NCBI RefSeq assembly: GCF_001614315.2
Contig: NZ_LVEG02000021.1
Location: 1 to 64,000, forward strand
Length of the DNA: 64,000 nt
Direction of reading: 5' to 3'
From: Halofilum ochraceum
Lineage (GTDB): Bacteria > Pseudomonadota > Gammaproteobacteria > XJ16 > Halofilaceae
Both the position numbers and the translations under genes were made by a program. Under the pieces are notes generated by a model that worked only from the letters and a program-made list of their open reading frames with translations, was not told the DNA's origin and did no database searches. This document shows, piece by piece, positions 16,997 through 25,957 of this stretch (within the stretch, counting starts at the first letter, position 1; every line of letters starts with the position of its first letter).

Positions 16997-17383
16997 TTGC
17001 CAGATAGAGCGTCACGGATCGCGGGTCCGTGTGCGGGCGTCCTGCTCGCACTCGGGCTCGCGTCCTGCGGCACACCCGCCGAGTACCAGCACCCCGGCGA
17101 TATCCCGGAAGGCCCGGGCATGTTGACCGGCGAGGATGGCGTGGCTCGGCTCTCGACCGACGGGAACGGCGCCGAAGAGGCGACCGCGGAGGAAGGGAGT
17201 CCGGAAGAAGCGAGCCCCGAGGTCGCGGAACGGGACGGCTGCGAATGCCCGGATGAATCCCCTGACGCCGAGGAACTCGAGGCCTACCGCGAGTTCCTGC
17301 GCTGGAAGGCCGAGGCGGTCGGCACGCCCGAGTACCGCGAGTTCCAGGACTGGCGGGAGTGGCGTCGACAGCAGTCCGAGTGA
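16997..17383 (+). CDS. Small acidic lipoprotein of unknown function
   Basis: A 128-residue protein with a lipoprotein signal: Arg near the N-terminus, VLLALGLASCGTP, with the lipobox Cys about residue 24. The mature part is very rich in Glu, has CECPDESPDAEE in the middle and ends in a charged helix (REFQDWREWRRQQSE). No family is recognised. The only possible start is TTG at 16997, because the preceding in-frame codon block begins with the porin stop. The 12-base gap to the porin implies co-transcription and perhaps an outer-membrane partnership. Confidence 0.65.
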   Translation: MPDRASRIAGPCAGVLLALGLASCGTPAEYQHPGDIPEGPGMLTGEDGVARLSTDGNGAEEATAEEGSPEEASPEVAERDGCECPDESPDAEELEAYREFLRWKAEAVGTPEYREFQDWREWRRQQSE

Positions 17384-17412
17384 GGGCCTGGCGCATGAGC
17401 GGATCATAGGAT

Positions 17413-17434
17413 CGCCTGCACGCCAGCGCAGGCG
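17413..17434. repeat. Hairpin after the lipoprotein gene
   Basis: CGCCTGC (17413-17419) and GCAGGCG (17428-17434) form a seven-base-pair stem about 30 bases after the stop. No T-run follows, so it is at best a Rho-assisted or processing hairpin. Confidence 0.4.
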
Positions 17435-17500
17435 GGCCGGCGTCCGGTGAGTCGCGGGGGTATTCGGGCTCCCTTGGGCGTGCTCGGGTAGACTGCCGTC

Positions 17501-18247
17501 ATGCGCTGGGTACTCGTGGTGCTGTCGGTGATCGTGCTGCTGGCCGTCGGTCCGCTGGTGATGGCGGTGGATCGAGGGCTGCAGCTGGATGCGCGCTGGT
17601 ATGACGCCGGGCGCGAGTCGGCGGGACTGGCGCCGGATCCGGCCGCGCACGAGGCGGCGCTGGTGCAGGTCTATGCGGCACGGGCGTTTGGCTGGCGCGG
17701 GATCCTCGGCGCGCATACCTGGATCGCCGTGAAGGCGCGCGGTGCCGGAAGTTATCGGTTACTGCAGGTCACTCGTTGGAGCGGCGGGGTGTCGTTCTCG
17801 GATACGAGCCTGCCGGACCGCGCCTGGTTCGGTAACGAGCCGGTCGTACTCGCGCAGCTGCGCGGTGAAGAGGCGGGGGTGGCCATCGCCGCGATCGAGG
17901 AAGCCGCCGGGCATTATCCCTGGCCCAACGAATACCGCATCTGGCCTGGCCCCAACAGCAACACATTCGTCGCCTGGATGCTGCGCCGCGTTCCGACCCT
18001 TGACGCCGAATTACCACCGACGGCTATTGGCAAGGATTATCTCGGCAGTGGCTGGTACGCGAAGACGCCGAGCAATACCGGGTATCAGGTGTCGCTGGGC
18101 GGGCTGCTGGGTGTCACCGTGGCGCGGGACGAAGGCCTGGAGCTGAACCTGCTCGGGGCGGTACTCGGCATCGACCCGGAGGAGCTCGCCATCAAGCTCC
18201 CGGCGGTGGGTCGGGTCGGGTTCGGAGGTACGCAGCCGGCAGGCTGA
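17501..18247 (+). CDS. DUF3750 family protein
   Basis: A 248-residue protein anchored or exported by one N-terminal hydrophobic helix (MRWVLVVLSVIVLLAVGPLV). The body matches the DUF3750 family pattern: VQVYAARAFGWRGILGAHTW, DRAWFGNEPVV, and the strongly conserved YRIWPGPNSNTFVAWMLR. The conserved His, Cys-free WPGPNSN block and fold hints recall papain-like permuted hydrolases, but no catalysis is established. It stands alone and converges on an MFS gene. Confidence 0.8.
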   Translation: MRWVLVVLSVIVLLAVGPLVMAVDRGLQLDARWYDAGRESAGLAPDPAAHEAALVQVYAARAFGWRGILGAHTWIAVKARGAGSYRLLQVTRWSGGVSFSDTSLPDRAWFGNEPVVLAQLRGEEAGVAIAAIEEAAGHYPWPNEYRIWPGPNSNTFVAWMLRRVPTLDAELPPTAIGKDYLGSGWYAKTPSNTGYQVSLGGLLGVTVARDEGLELNLLGAVLGIDPEELAIKLPAVGRVGFGGTQPAG

Positions 18248-18257
18248 CGCACCGGGG

Positions 18258-19499
18258 TCACGCGGCGCTCTGCCGTGGGCTTGCCCGCCGTCGCGGGGCC
18301 GGTGCGAAGGTGGCCAGCACGGCGAAGCCGACAGTGCAGCCCGCCAGCATAAACCCGATTGCAGTGGCCCCGACGCCCAGATCCAGCAGCATGCCGAGCA
18401 CGATCGGTGCGGCTGCCGTCGAGATCACCATCATCGCCTGGGCGAGGGCGCGGATGGCGCCGAGATGCCGGACGCCGTAGCGTTCGGCCCAGAGCGATCC
18501 GCCTACGGTCGCCACGAGACCGGTGGTGATGCCAGTCAGCCCCAGGTAAACGAACGCCACCCAGGCCGGCCCGCCAATGGCCAGCGCGATCAGCCCAAGT
18601 GCCATCGGCAGCGTGGCGAGTGGCAGCGTGCGCTGGGCGCCGATGCGGTCCACCAGCGGCCCGGCCAGCAGCAGCGCGGCCACGTGGCCCAGCGCGTAGC
18701 CGGTGAAGGCCGTAGCGATCAGCTCGACGGACCAGCCACTGGCATCCGCCAACGCCACCTGGTGGAAGAGTACGGCGGTGACGATGAACGGCGTTACCAG
18801 GGCCGCGGGCAGCAGGACGTAGAAGCCCGGATCGCGCAGGGCCTCGCCGCGCGTGAAACTGACGGGCTCATGCATGGTGTGCCCGGTGGTATCCGCTTCC
18901 GATGGCGACGTGACCGGGCGAATCCGTCGGGCCAGCAGGGTCATGACCGGCATCGCGATCAAGACCAGCACGCCGGCGGCGCCCCACCAGGGCATGCGCC
19001 AGCCGCCAAGTCCCAGCAGCGCAATGGCCGACAGGGGGAGAACGGCCTCGGCGATGGGCATGCCGAGCGCGGTGAGGGCGATCGCCTTGCCGCGGTGCCA
19101 ATGGAAATGGCGCCCGGCCGTGGTGATGCCGATATGGGCGATCAGGCCCTGCCCCCCGAAACGCACCAGCAGGAAGCCGACGGCAAGCACGGTTACATGC
19201 GGCGCGAAACCGATGAGGATGCAGCCGAGCGCCAGGATGCCGAGTGCGGTGACGGTGACCCGGGCAAGCGACCACCGGTCGACCCAATGGCCCACCCGCA
19301 GCAACAGCAGCGCCGAAACCAGGGTCGCGGCGCTGTAGACGCCGCCGTAGGACGAATGCGTGAGATCGAAGGCGGCCCGGATGTCGGCGCCCTGCACGGA
19401 GAAGAAGAACGTCTGGCCGAAGCCCGACAGCGCCATGGCCAGCAGGCCGAAAGCGACAATGTGGCGTCCGCCCCAGAGGGACTCGGGAGAATGCGTCAT
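18258..19499 (-). CDS. MFS transporter
   Basis: A 413-residue integral inner-membrane carrier with about twelve hydrophobic helices. The major-facilitator signature between helices 2 and 3 is seen as RVGHWVDRW, and the equivalent second-half motif is AGPLVDRIGAQRTLP. The central loop carries the only strongly polar stretch (RRIRPVTSPSEADTTG). It resembles YfcJ/NNP-like proton-driven exporters of small organic molecules, but the substrate is unknown. An ATG at 19511 is four codons upstream; 19499 is preferred since GAGG lies six bases before it. Confidence 0.85.
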   Translation of the reverse strand: MTHSPESLWGGRHIVAFGLLAMALSGFGQTFFFSVQGADIRAAFDLTHSSYGGVYSAATLVSALLLLRVGHWVDRWSLARVTVTALGILALGCILIGFAPHVTVLAVGFLLVRFGGQGLIAHIGITTAGRHFHWHRGKAIALTALGMPIAEAVLPLSAIALLGLGGWRMPWWGAAGVLVLIAMPVMTLLARRIRPVTSPSEADTTGHTMHEPVSFTRGEALRDPGFYVLLPAALVTPFIVTAVLFHQVALADASGWSVELIATAFTGYALGHVAALLLAGPLVDRIGAQRTLPLATLPMALGLIALAIGGPAWVAFVYLGLTGITTGLVATVGGSLWAERYGVRHLGAIRALAQAMMVISTAAAPIVLGMLLDLGVGATAIGFMLAGCTVGFAVLATFAPAPRRRASPRQSAA

Positions 19500-19511
19500 G
19501 GTCGGCCTCAT

Positions 19512-19970
19512 TCAGACCTGCTGACCGGAGCACGGGCAGCGCGCCGCGGGGCGGCCGCGAGTAAAAGGTCGCGGAGGATAACACGGGGCGCCCGCGCAGC
19601 CTGCGCGCCCCGTGGCTGTAACCCGCATGGCCCACCGGGGTGAGGCTGTGTAAACCCCGCCCGCATTGTTCCATGACCCGGTGCACGGTTTTTATCAGAG
19701 TCTCCCCGGTGGTTCCGAGTTGGGCCGCCCGGGTCCGTCGAGATCGTTCGGGAGGCGCCGCTATGCCCGCGTCGCGTTTTCGGGTGGCAGCTCGAACAGG
19801 TGGTGTCCGTCGACCGGCGCCGGCTGTGCGAGCAGGTGCGGATCGCATGAACGCAACCGGTATTCGACGCCATTGCGGCACGGAGACCGGGGGTTGCGGT
19901 GGCTGGCCGTATCGGGCATACGAGCCGTTCTTCGTGTCGCCTCTAATCAAGCATTGATAAGGAAGGGCTC
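19512..19970. other. Intergenic stretch, possible unrecognised relic
   Basis: No intact gene. On the minus strand around 19760-19870 one frame reads VEYRLRSCDPHLLAQP and HHLFELPPENAT, which looks coding-like but has no start, stops early and is not recognised. The final 60 bases should contain the promoter of the EamA gene. Confidence 0.4.
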
Positions 19971-20858
19971 ATGGCGTTGCTCTGGATCGTAACCCTGGTC
20001 TGGGCGTTCAGCTTCTCGTTGATCGGGGTGTACCTGTCGGGGCAGGTGGACGACTTCGTCTCCGTGTTCCTGCGGGTGGCGGTGGCGTGTGCGGTGTTCG
20101 CGCCTCTTTTGGTGCGGAGCCGCCCGGGTAGGAGGGCGGCGGTGTCGCTGATGGTCATCGGTGCGGTGCAGATAGGGGTTATGTATCTGTTCCTGTTCCA
20201 CGCTTATGGTTACATGAGCGTGCCTGAGCTGTTGCTGTTCACGATCTTCACGCCGCTGTACGTGACGTTGATCGACGAGGTGTTGATCGGCCGACATCAT
20301 TTGCCCGGGCACTTCTGGCTGGGGGCGGGACTCGCCGTGGGTGGGGCGGGGATCATTCGTTTCGGGGCGGTCAGCGCGGACTTCCTGACGGGGTTCTGGT
20401 TGGTGCAGGCAGCCAATCTTTGCTTCGCCGCGGGACAGGTGGCCTACAAGCGCCTGGACCTGGGTAGCACGGTGTCGCAGGTTCAGATGTTCGGCCTGTT
20501 TTTCCTGGGGGCGACGCTTGTCGCCGGCTCGGGTGTGTTGCTGTTTGCGGAGCACGCGCGCTGGCCGTCCACGATGGTTCAGTGGGGCGTTGTCCTTTGG
20601 CTGGGGGTCGGTGCGTCAGGTCTGGGGTACCTGGGCTGGAACCTGGGGGCTAAACGCGTCAATACCGGCCAGCTGGCGGCGATGAACAACATGCTCATCC
20701 CCGCCGGCATAGTGGTGAATTTCGTTTTCTGGAATCGCGACGTTGACTGGTTACGGGGACTTGTCGGCGGTCTGGTGATCGGACTGGCGGTGTGGATCTG
20801 TCGCGGCTCGTCCCGGGCGGTGGCCGATACACTCAGGGCCGATGTTGGTCGCGATTGA
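19971..20858 (+). CDS. EamA-family (DMT) transporter
   Basis: A 295-residue inner-membrane protein with ten predicted helices in two homologous halves, as in the EamA/RhaT branch of drug/metabolite transporters. Helix 1 contains the usual WxxxF (IVTLVWAFSFSLIGVYLS), and the second half repeats the pattern (GVGASGLGYLGWNLGAKRV, AAMNNMLIPAGIVVNFVFW). Members export amino acids or related metabolites. The start at 19971 follows AAGGAAGGG. It is monocistronic and no substrate can be named. Confidence 0.85.
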   Translation: MALLWIVTLVWAFSFSLIGVYLSGQVDDFVSVFLRVAVACAVFAPLLVRSRPGRRAAVSLMVIGAVQIGVMYLFLFHAYGYMSVPELLLFTIFTPLYVTLIDEVLIGRHHLPGHFWLGAGLAVGGAGIIRFGAVSADFLTGFWLVQAANLCFAAGQVAYKRLDLGSTVSQVQMFGLFFLGATLVAGSGVLLFAEHARWPSTMVQWGVVLWLGVGASGLGYLGWNLGAKRVNTGQLAAMNNMLIPAGIVVNFVFWNRDVDWLRGLVGGLVIGLAVWICRGSSRAVADTLRADVGRD

Positions 20859-21028
20859 CCCTGTTGCTTCACAGGGCTGTGGGGGAGGGACCGCGGAATC
20901 ATCGCGGGCGTCTGGAGGGTCCAGGTACCGCCGGTTCCGGGGTTCGGGGTGGCACAGGATTTGCCTTTGGATCGAAGTGCCGTGTGAGTGCACGTGACCT
21001 CCGCAAGCGATCCAACGGAAAAACGCCC

Positions 21029-22774
21029 ATGTCCTCCGAATCGGGGTCGGCGGCGCTCGCCGCCAGAAACCACAACGATCTCGTATCCCTGCTGCACCGG
21101 GCAAGTCCCGTTGCGCCGGCGCACGTAGGGGACCAGCTCGTCACGGATGGCGTCATCACCCGCGAAACGCTGGAGTCGATGCTCCGCGAGCAGAGCCGCG
21201 GGCCGCGGCAGCGTCTTGGCCAGATGCTGATCGAGCGCGGCCTCGCATCCGAAGAGCAGGTCCAGCAGGCGGTTGCCCGGCGGCTCGGCATTCCCTTCGT
21301 GCACCTCGCCGACTTCGCCATCGATCCGCATGCCATCTCGATGGTCGATCCGGATTTCGCGCGTAACCACGCGGCCATTCCGCTGATGCTCGACGGTCAC
21401 AACCTGATCGTGGCGACGGCTGAAGCGGGCGACCGGGAACTGGTCGATCTGCTGCAGTTCATCACGAATCACCACGTGACGCTGGTCGCCGCGACCGGCG
21501 CCGATATCGACTACGCGATCAGCATTACGTACGGGGCGTTCGACGATGACACCCTGGTCGAGGAGGTTGAGCGGATCACTCGGCCCCTGGAACACCATGA
21601 CGGCCACCGCGACGAACCGGCCAACTGGCGCCCGCTGGTGCGCCTGGTACAGAACATTGTCATCGATGCCATTCGACGCCGGGCCTCGGACATTCACATC
21701 CGCCCCTGCGAGCGCGAGGCACAGGTGATCTTCCGCATTGACGGTTCGCTGGTGCCGATCCGGCAGATCAGCAAGTCGGCACTGCCTTCCATCGTCAGCC
21801 GGATAAAGGTGCTCGGTGGTATGGATATCTCGGAGCACCGACTGCCTCAGGATGGCCAGGCACGGATCAGCAACCGCGGCCGGGTCATCGACCTGCGCCT
21901 GTCGGTGATTCCCACCGTCCACGGGGAGAGCGTCGTGATCCGCATCCTCGATGCTTCACACGGCCTCAAGAGCCTGGACGGGATCGGTTTCAACGCCGTC
22001 GACGAGCGTCGGTTCCGTAATCTCCTGTCACAAAACCAGGGCTTGATTCTGGTGACCGGGCCGACCGGATCCGGCAAGTCGACCACGCTGTATGCCGCAC
22101 TGCAGGAAGTGCGGAAACGCGATGTCAATATCGTCACGGTCGAGGACCCGGTGGAGTACCACCTCGATGGCATCAACCAGATCCAGGTCATGTCGCAGAT
22201 TGGCTACACGTTCCCGCGTGCGCTGCGCCACATACTGCGGCACGATCCCGACGCGATCATGGTCGGCGAGGTGCGTGACGCGGAGACGGCGCGCATGGCG
22301 GTCGAGTCGGCGCTCACCGGACACCTCGTGTTGTCGACGCTGCACACGGAAAGCGCCACCAGATCGATTACGCGGTTGCTGGAGATCGGTGTTGATCCCT
22401 ATCTCGCTCGGACCACACTGTCGGGGATCCTCGCGCAGCGCCTGGTCCGTCTGAACTGCCCCTACTGCGTCGTCGCCGAGGACGTCGACGACGAAGTCCG
22501 CGCCGAGCTCGATCTCGGGCCGGATGCCGCATTCCGCCGCGGCAAGGGCTGCGAGCATTGCTACAACACCGGCTTCCGGGGGCGACACGCCGTCTATGAG
22601 CTGCTTACGGTGACGCCCGGGCTGCGCGAGCTCGTTCATGCCGGTGCGGATGCCGCCGAGCTCGAGCGCCAGGCCTGCGCGGACGGGATGGTTCCGCTCA
22701 CGCGTAACGCGCTCGACCTCGCCCGTAGCGGCCAAATACCGGTCGCCGAGGTCTACCGGGTTCGTCTGACCTGA
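21029..22774 (+). CDS. PilB/GspE/MshE-type secretion ATPase, orphan
   Basis: A 581-residue cytoplasmic ATPase of the type II secretion/type IV pilus assembly family. The N-terminal domain (about 25-120) fits the MshEN c-di-GMP-binding fold: VGDQLVTDGVITRETLESML and RLGQMLIERGLASEEQVQQA are two successive motif-like segments. The C-terminal motor has the Asp box (DIHIRP), Walker A GPTGSGKST, His box (HLVLSTLHT), Walker B (AIMVGEVRD) and a tetra-cysteine zinc site (CPYC...CEHCYNTG). No pilin, secretin or PilC/GspF gene is nearby, so the rest of its machine must lie elsewhere. A GTG about 16 codons upstream is an alternative start. Confidence 0.9.
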   Translation: MSSESGSAALAARNHNDLVSLLHRASPVAPAHVGDQLVTDGVITRETLESMLREQSRGPRQRLGQMLIERGLASEEQVQQAVARRLGIPFVHLADFAIDPHAISMVDPDFARNHAAIPLMLDGHNLIVATAEAGDRELVDLLQFITNHHVTLVAATGADIDYAISITYGAFDDDTLVEEVERITRPLEHHDGHRDEPANWRPLVRLVQNIVIDAIRRRASDIHIRPCEREAQVIFRIDGSLVPIRQISKSALPSIVSRIKVLGGMDISEHRLPQDGQARISNRGRVIDLRLSVIPTVHGESVVIRILDASHGLKSLDGIGFNAVDERRFRNLLSQNQGLILVTGPTGSGKSTTLYAALQEVRKRDVNIVTVEDPVEYHLDGINQIQVMSQIGYTFPRALRHILRHDPDAIMVGEVRDAETARMAVESALTGHLVLSTLHTESATRSITRLLEIGVDPYLARTTLSGILAQRLVRLNCPYCVVAEDVDDEVRAELDLGPDAAFRRGKGCEHCYNTGFRGRHAVYELLTVTPGLRELVHAGADAAELERQACADGMVPLTRNALDLARSGQIPVAEVYRVRLT

Positions 22775-22890
22775 GCGCGGGTGGGGCGGTGGCGTGCAGG
22801 GCTCGTGCGAGATGAAATGACTCGGCTTGGGGCTTCCTGGGCGGAGATCGCTATGCAGTAAAAAACAGAACTGCCCGGAAAAGATATCAC
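22775..22890. other. Spacer before the terminator
   Basis: No gene. With the following terminator it makes up most of the roughly 330-base interval between the ATPase and the acetyltransferase; the rest up to 23102 should hold the promoter of the latter. Confidence 0.5.
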
Positions 22891-22924
22891 GGCCCGGCAG
22901 GCCACTCTGCCTGCCGGGCCTTTA
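22891..22924 (+). terminator. Strong GC hairpin terminator
   Basis: GGCCCGGCAGGC (22891-22902) is perfectly complementary to GCCTGCCGGGCC (22909-22920), with loop CACTCT and then TTTA. The 12-base-pair stem is the strongest simple hairpin in this part of the window, although the T-run is short. It insulates the ATPase from the downstream acetyltransferase. Confidence 0.75.
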
Positions 22925-23102
22925 CCGAAAACGACAGCTCGGTCGCAGGCGGTCTCCGGCGTTGTACCCGCTCGCCCTAACCTGTAGAGCGGAAGCGGAT
23001 TACCGGTCTTGAACCGCACGGTAGGCACGGTGGCGTGCAAGCGCCCATACTTCGGATGTCGCCGGAGCGGCGCCGGTCCGATTTTCTCGATGGTGCGTGG
23101 CC

Positions 23103-25781
23103 ATGCGGCAGCACTACCTGCAGCGACTATTCGCCCCCGACGGCGTGGCGGTATTCGGCGCCAACGACGACGAGACCTCGGTCGGCGGGCGCGTGCTGCG
23201 CAACCTGCTTGAGGCCGGCTACTCGGGGGGCCTCTATCCGGTCAACCCGCATCGGGAGAAGGTCCAGGGACTCGCGTGCCATGCCCGCATTCGCGATGTG
23301 GGCGTTCCGATCGACTTGGCGATAGTGGCCACGCCCGCCGATACCGTTCCCGACGTCCTGCGTGACTGCGGTGAGCACGGTGTGGCCGTGGCCGTCGTCA
23401 TGTCGGCCGGCTTCGGCGAGGCCGGCGCGTCGGGCAAGCGCCGTGAGCAGCGGCTGGTCGAGATCGCGCAGCAGTATGAGCTGCGGCTGGTGGGGCCCAA
23501 CTGTCTGGGCCTGATCCGGCCGTCGACGGGCCTCAACGCAACCTTCAGCCTGAGCGCCGCACAGCAGGGCCGGCTCGCCCTGGTGTCGCAATCCGGTGCC
23601 CTGTGCACGGCGATCCTCGACTGGGCCAGTCCGCGCCATCTCGGCTTCTCGGCGGTTGTCTCACTCGGCGATGCGGCTGATGTCCACTTCGGGGACGTAC
23701 TCGACTACCTGGCCCAGGATCGCGACACCAGCAGCATCCTGCTGTACGTCGAGGGCGTCCACTGGCCCCGGCGCTTCCTGAGCGCGCTGCGCAGCGTAAC
23801 TCGGGTCAAGCCGGTGATCGTGATCAAGGCCGGTCGCCGTGTGACGGGCTCACGCGCGGCCATGTCGCACACCGGCGCGCTGGTGGGCGATGACGACGCC
23901 TTTAATGCGGCCCTCAGCCGCGCCGGCGCGGTGCGGGTGCAGACGATCAGTCAGCTGTTCAGCGCGGCGCAGATCCTGGCGGAGTATTCCGGTGATGTGC
24001 GTGAGCGCCTCGGGGTGATTACCAACGCCGGTGGCCCCGGCGTGCTGGCGGCTGACCGTGCGGCCGATCTCGATATCGAACTGCCCGAGCCCGAGGCGGC
24101 CATGCTCGAACGTCTGGACGCGGGCATGCCCGCCGGGTGGTCGCGCGCCAACCCGCTCGACATCCTCGGCGACGCGCCACCCGAACGCTATGGCACGGCG
24201 CTGGAGGCCTGTCTCGCGGCCAGGAACCTGGACGCGGTGCTGGTGATCCTCACGCCGCAAGCGATGTCCGATCCCGAGGGTGCGGCCGAAGTGGTGATCG
24301 CGGCGCGTGAGCGCACGCGCCGTCCCGTGCTCGCATGCTGGATGGGCGGCGAGCGCGTGGAGGCGGCCCGGCGGCGATTCTACGACTCGTGCGTGCCCCA
24401 TTTCCCATCGCCGGAGGCGGCCGTCGAGGCCTTCGCCTGCCTCGTCCAGCGCCGCCGCAACCGCGAGCTCCTCATGCAGGTGGCGGAGCCGCGGGCATAC
24501 CATGGCGAGCCGGACGTGGAGGGCGCCCGCCTGATCATCGAGGGGGCCTTGGCCGAGCACCGGCGTGCACTTTCGGAGATGGAGTCGAAGGCCGTGCTGA
24601 GCGCGTTCGGCATCCCGACGAACGCATCCGTCGGGGCCCAGTCCGCCCGGGAAGCCCTGGTAAGCGCGGAATCGCTAGGCTTCCCGGTGGCGATGAAGAT
24701 CGACTCCCCCGACATCAGCCACAAGTCCGATGTCGGCGGGGTTCGGCTCAACATCCCGAACGCCCAGGCCGTGAGCCGCAGTTACAACGAGCTGGTCGAC
24801 TCGGTGCGCGCGGACTGCCCCGAGGCGCGGATCAATGGTGTCACGATCGAGCGTATGTACCGCGAGCCGCATGCCCGCGAGCTTATGATCGGCGTAGCCC
24901 GTGACCGCGCGTTCGGACCCGTGATCAGCTTCGGCGCAGGTGGCACGGCCGTGGAGATCATGCGCGACCGCTCGGTGGCGCTCCCGCCGCTCAACAGCTT
25001 TATCGCCGGGCGTATGATCGACGACACGCGTGTCTCCCGGATGCTGGGCGAATGGCGCCACATGCCGGCCGTGGACCGCCAGGCGCTCGAGGAGGTCCTG
25101 CTGCGCATCTCGGAGCTTGTCTGCGAGATGCCGCACGTGGTCGAACTCGACATCAACCCGCTAATGGCCACATCCGCCGGTGTGCAGGTTGTCGATGCGC
25201 GCATCGTGGTCGAGGCGCCGAAAGTATGGCTCGAACCGTACGGTCACATGGCCATCCATCCCTTTCCGGCGCACATGCAGCAGAGATTCATGGCGCCGGA
25301 CGGCACGGAGATCACGATCCGGCCGATCCGGCCCGAGGATGCCGACATCGAGCAGGCGTTCGTGCGTGGACTCTCGGAGGCCTCGCGCTACCTGCGGTTT
25401 ATGGCGAGTCTCAAGGAGCTGTCGCGCGAGGCCCTCGTGCGCTTCACCCAGATCGACTATGACCGCGAACTGGCGCTGATAGCCACCACCGAGCGCGGCG
25501 GCACGGAGGTGCAGCTGGGGGTCGCGCGTTACACGATTACGCCCGATGGTGAGGGTTGCGAGTTCGCCATCGTGGTGACCGACGAGATCCAGGGCACTGG
25601 CCTGGGCAGTCGCCTGCTTGGCGTCTTGATGGAGGCCGCGCGCGACCGAGGGCTGCGCGAGATGATCGGCGAAACGCTGTCGACCAACGACCCCATGCGC
25701 TCGCTCGCCGAGCGCCTGGGGTTTTCGGTCCGAACCAGTGAGGACGATCCGACCATACTGCTCATGCATCGCCGCCTCTGA
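23103..25781 (+). CDS. Pat/YfiQ-type protein lysine acetyltransferase (NDP-forming acyl-CoA synthetase-like + GNAT)
   Basis: An 892-residue cytoplasmic protein. Residues 1-460 are the CoA-binding and ligase domains of ADP-forming acyl-CoA synthetases (VAVFGANDDETSVGG, LVGPNCLGLIRP, ALVSQSGALC, His256 in MSHTGALVGD). Residues about 490-705 form an ATP-grasp domain (VAMKIDSPDISHKSDVGGV, ELDINPLM). The last 165 are a GNAT domain with the acetyl-CoA loop (EIQGTGLGSRLL). The layout matches YfiQ/Pat, which acetylates acetyl-CoA synthetase and other enzymes. The adjacent HDAC-family gene suggests a write/erase pair. The ATG at 23103 is chosen over GTG at 23097. Confidence 0.9.
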   Translation: MRQHYLQRLFAPDGVAVFGANDDETSVGGRVLRNLLEAGYSGGLYPVNPHREKVQGLACHARIRDVGVPIDLAIVATPADTVPDVLRDCGEHGVAVAVVMSAGFGEAGASGKRREQRLVEIAQQYELRLVGPNCLGLIRPSTGLNATFSLSAAQQGRLALVSQSGALCTAILDWASPRHLGFSAVVSLGDAADVHFGDVLDYLAQDRDTSSILLYVEGVHWPRRFLSALRSVTRVKPVIVIKAGRRVTGSRAAMSHTGALVGDDDAFNAALSRAGAVRVQTISQLFSAAQILAEYSGDVRERLGVITNAGGPGVLAADRAADLDIELPEPEAAMLERLDAGMPAGWSRANPLDILGDAPPERYGTALEACLAARNLDAVLVILTPQAMSDPEGAAEVVIAARERTRRPVLACWMGGERVEAARRRFYDSCVPHFPSPEAAVEAFACLVQRRRNRELLMQVAEPRAYHGEPDVEGARLIIEGALAEHRRALSEMESKAVLSAFGIPTNASVGAQSAREALVSAESLGFPVAMKIDSPDISHKSDVGGVRLNIPNAQAVSRSYNELVDSVRADCPEARINGVTIERMYREPHARELMIGVARDRAFGPVISFGAGGTAVEIMRDRSVALPPLNSFIAGRMIDDTRVSRMLGEWRHMPAVDRQALEEVLLRISELVCEMPHVVELDINPLMATSAGVQVVDARIVVEAPKVWLEPYGHMAIHPFPAHMQQRFMAPDGTEITIRPIRPEDADIEQAFVRGLSEASRYLRFMASLKELSREALVRFTQIDYDRELALIATTERGGTEVQLGVARYTITPDGEGCEFAIVVTDEIQGTGLGSRLLGVLMEAARDRGLREMIGETLSTNDPMRSLAERLGFSVRTSEDDPTILLMHRRL

Positions 25782-25957
25782 AGGACGTGTGGGTTGCACC
25801 GCCTGGATGGTCCTGCAATGGATATCCAGTGACCGCCGGCGCTGCCGGGAAGGAGGCGCGTAGAAGGCGTATGCTGGGGTTTATCAGAGATGCCTGCCGG
25901 CTGCAGGCACTCGCACCGTTCTCGCGCTTGGGCCCCGACTGAACTGGAATCGTCCCG

